Source: an uncultured Eubacteriales bacterium | Lineage (GTDB): Bacteria > Bacillota > Clostridia > UMGS1840 | NCBI GenBank assembly: GCA_900555525.1 | Contig: USLP01000102.1 | Coordinates: 1 to 5,726, forward strand | Length of the DNA: 5,726 bases | Direction: 5' to 3' | Shown: positions 4,608-5,726 of the stretch, piece after piece | How the letters are laid out: each line of letters opens with the position of its first letter | Position numbering within the stretch: position 1 is the stretch's first letter | The notes under the pieces: model-generated | The model's database searches: none | Seen by the model: the letters and a program-made list of their open reading frames with translations, nothing else | What the model was told of the DNA's origin: nothing | Position numbers and translations under genes: made by a program

Positions 4608-5312
4608 TTATTCCTTTATAAAGATAAGGCGGCGGCAGTTTTCACACTCTATCATTTTGTCCTTTTGGAGTTGCGAAACTTGCAATTTGGAAAGCTCCGT
4701 GCCGCAAGCCGAACAGTGCGTGTCCTTGGCGATAACGACCTCGTAGACAATCGGGAATTTGTTATCCTTGCGTTTTTCCTTGTATTTTGCCATATATTCG
4801 GGCGGAACGTCCTTGGCGATATCGTCAAGCTTTTTGGTGATTGCCGACTGTTCCGCTGCCTTAGATTTTAAAAGTTCCTCGTACTTTTTCTTGTTCTCGT
4901 CGCGAACAGCCATCATTTCCTTGGTGTTTGCGGAGAGCTTTTTGTATTGGCGCAAAAGCTCGTCCATGTTCTTTTTGAGCGAATCGAGTTCCGATTCGAG
5001 AGAGGAAAACTGCGCGGCAAGTTCCTGCGATTTTTTCTTCAAAAACGCAACCGTGCTTTCTTCTTCGGCGTTGGTTGCCTCGTCGAATTCGCCCTTTTCC
5101 TCAACGAGCTTGTTGTATTTTTCGGTTAAATCGTCCATAGCGGACAACAAGGACTTAGCCCTGTCCTCTATCTGAGCCTTTGACTCGTTCACAGTTTTCA
5201 AAAATTTGGTGGCTTTCGCGTATTTTTTGAATTCCTCGCTGCCGCGGAGTTCGTCCTCTATTGCTTTAAGCTTTCTGTCCTCGGACTGGTATTCCATCAA
5301 TTTTTCAAACAT
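4608..5312 (-). CDS. Coiled-coil protein with C4 zinc ribbon (DUF164 / zf-RING_7 family)
   Basis: The 234-residue protein has a long, highly charged coiled coil at about residues 5-180, then a C-terminal zinc ribbon with Cys200-x2-Cys203 and Cys223-x2-Cys226, all four ligands present. This is the layout and length of the bacterial DUF164 family (PF02591, HP0958/CdsZ-like). Members bind zinc and interact with nucleic acids or other proteins, but the role in Clostridia is not settled. The start at 5310-5312 is supported by AAAAAAGGAG six bases upstream. It lies 30 bases after the stop of the Nif3-like gene with no promoter visible between, so they form an operon, an arrangement often seen in Firmicutes. 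I found no CTG codon among its 23 leucines. The family call is firm, the exact function is not. Confidence 0.92.
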   Translation of the reverse strand: MFEKLMEYQSEDRKLKAIEDELRGSEEFKKYAKATKFLKTVNESKAQIEDRAKSLLSAMDDLTEKYNKLVEEKGEFDEATNAEEESTVAFLKKKSQELAAQFSSLESELDSLKKNMDELLRQYKKLSANTKEMMAVRDENKKKYEELLKSKAAEQSAITKKLDDIAKDVPPEYMAKYKEKRKDNKFPIVYEVVIAKDTHCSACGTELSKLQVSQLQKDKMIECENCRRLIFIKE

Positions 5313-5342
5313 CGTCTGCTCCTTTTTTCGTTCGTTTCCGCG

Positions 5343-5726
5343 TTAAACAAAACGCGGGTCGTCGAAATAATATATTTTGATATTTTGCGCGGAAAGTTTT
5401 TTGTTAAGTTCTTCCGCAAACTTTTTCATTCCGTAGTTCTCGCTCGCGTAATGCGTGAAAGAAACTACCGCTTTGCCCCTTTCGAGGGCGGCTAAAACAA
5501 CATGATGCTTGACGTCCGCCGAGCAGTAGACGTCGGCTTCGCTTTCAAGCGCGATTTCGTCAAGCCCTTCGCCGCAAAAACTCGCGGCGGTTTTTATGAA
5601 AGTATCTTTATCGCCGTAACAAACAGCCTTAGTATTAAGCTCTTTTTCGGCTTTTTCACAGTCAAACGAGCTTCCGTCACGGCGGAGAATATCGCTCATC
5701 GTCACAACGGCGGCGGCAGGAATTTT
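5343..5726 (-). CDS. Nif3/YqfO-like dinuclear metal center protein, C-terminal part
   Basis: The frame is open to the right edge (127 residues visible, ending DDPRFV), so the N-terminus is outside the window. A GTG at 5703-5705 is only an internal codon, as the sensible sequence KIPAAAV continues upstream. The visible part matches the C-terminal region of Nif3 (DUF34) proteins: AVCYG, then EADVYCSADVKHHVVLAALE, then a HYASE motif whose His and Glu (residues 92 and 96 of the visible part) correspond to the conserved H-x3-E metal ligands. Nif3 proteins form hexamers with two metals per subunit and are thought to be hydrolase-like, with an unsettled substrate. The usual glycine-rich GGSG after AVC is replaced by YGDKD, so the family call rests mainly on the later motifs and on the zinc-ribbon gene directly downstream. 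Confidence 0.85.
   Translation of the reverse strand, partial: KIPAAAVVTMSDILRRDGSSFDCEKAEKELNTKAVCYGDKDTFIKTAASFCGEGLDEIALESEADVYCSADVKHHVVLAALERGKAVVSFTHYASENYGMKKFAEELNKKLSAQNIKIYYFDDPRFV

Noticed and set aside
4759..5175. Plus-strand ORF of 138 aa opposite the zinc-ribbon gene
   Set aside because: It is a Ser/Phe-rich antisense shadow of the Glu/Lys-rich coiled coil and has no ribosome binding site.

Overview
The window looks like a low-to-moderate GC Gram-positive genome of the Clostridia type. The evidence is AAGGAG-type ribosome binding sites, sigma-A-like promoters, several intrinsic terminators with U-tracts, and a Nif3-like gene followed by a coiled-coil zinc-ribbon gene, a common Firmicutes pair. 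I cannot assign a genus. Every gene I can support lies on the minus strand, so the window is transcribed from right to left.

Right to left: (i) 4608-5726 is the end of an operon, with the 3' part of a Nif3/YqfO-like dinuclear-metal protein, then a complete DUF164-type zinc-ribbon coiled-coil protein, closed by a strong terminator (4535-4590). (ii) 4298-4534 is a rich control region. It holds four direct repeats TGYAAC spaced exactly 11 bp (WalR-like), then a TTGACT-17-TAAAAT promoter, then a leader of about 108 nt with two hairpins and a six-codon mini-ORF with its own Shine-Dalgarno sequence. (iii) 2359-4297 encodes a secreted protein of about 645 residues, split into two overlapping frames (154 and 495 aa) by what looks like one extra base in a run of six A. 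It has a signal peptide, a helical segment, an unrecognised middle domain and three beta-rich repeats whose DAK motifs are exactly 108 residues apart. (iv) Five bases downstream lies a 180-aa single-pass membrane protein of unknown function, closed by a terminator (1772-1799). (v) 841-1731 is the C-terminal two thirds of a MATE-family transporter without its N-terminal helices. A promoter-like TTGACG-16-TATAAT sits exactly on the break. It is closed by a terminator (759-800). (vi) 556-758 is a possible regulatory leader for (vii), the start of a membrane-anchored protein whose 3' end lies off the left edge (1-555).

The secreted repeat protein and the small membrane protein form a likely two-gene transcription unit, perhaps under a cell-envelope stress regulator. 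Neither has a function I can name, and this is the most novel part of the window.

Two warnings. The leftmost gene uses CTG for half of its leucines, whereas the zinc-ribbon gene at the right uses none, so the left edge may have a different origin (transfer or a misjoined assembly). The frameshift in the secreted gene may be an assembly error rather than real decay.
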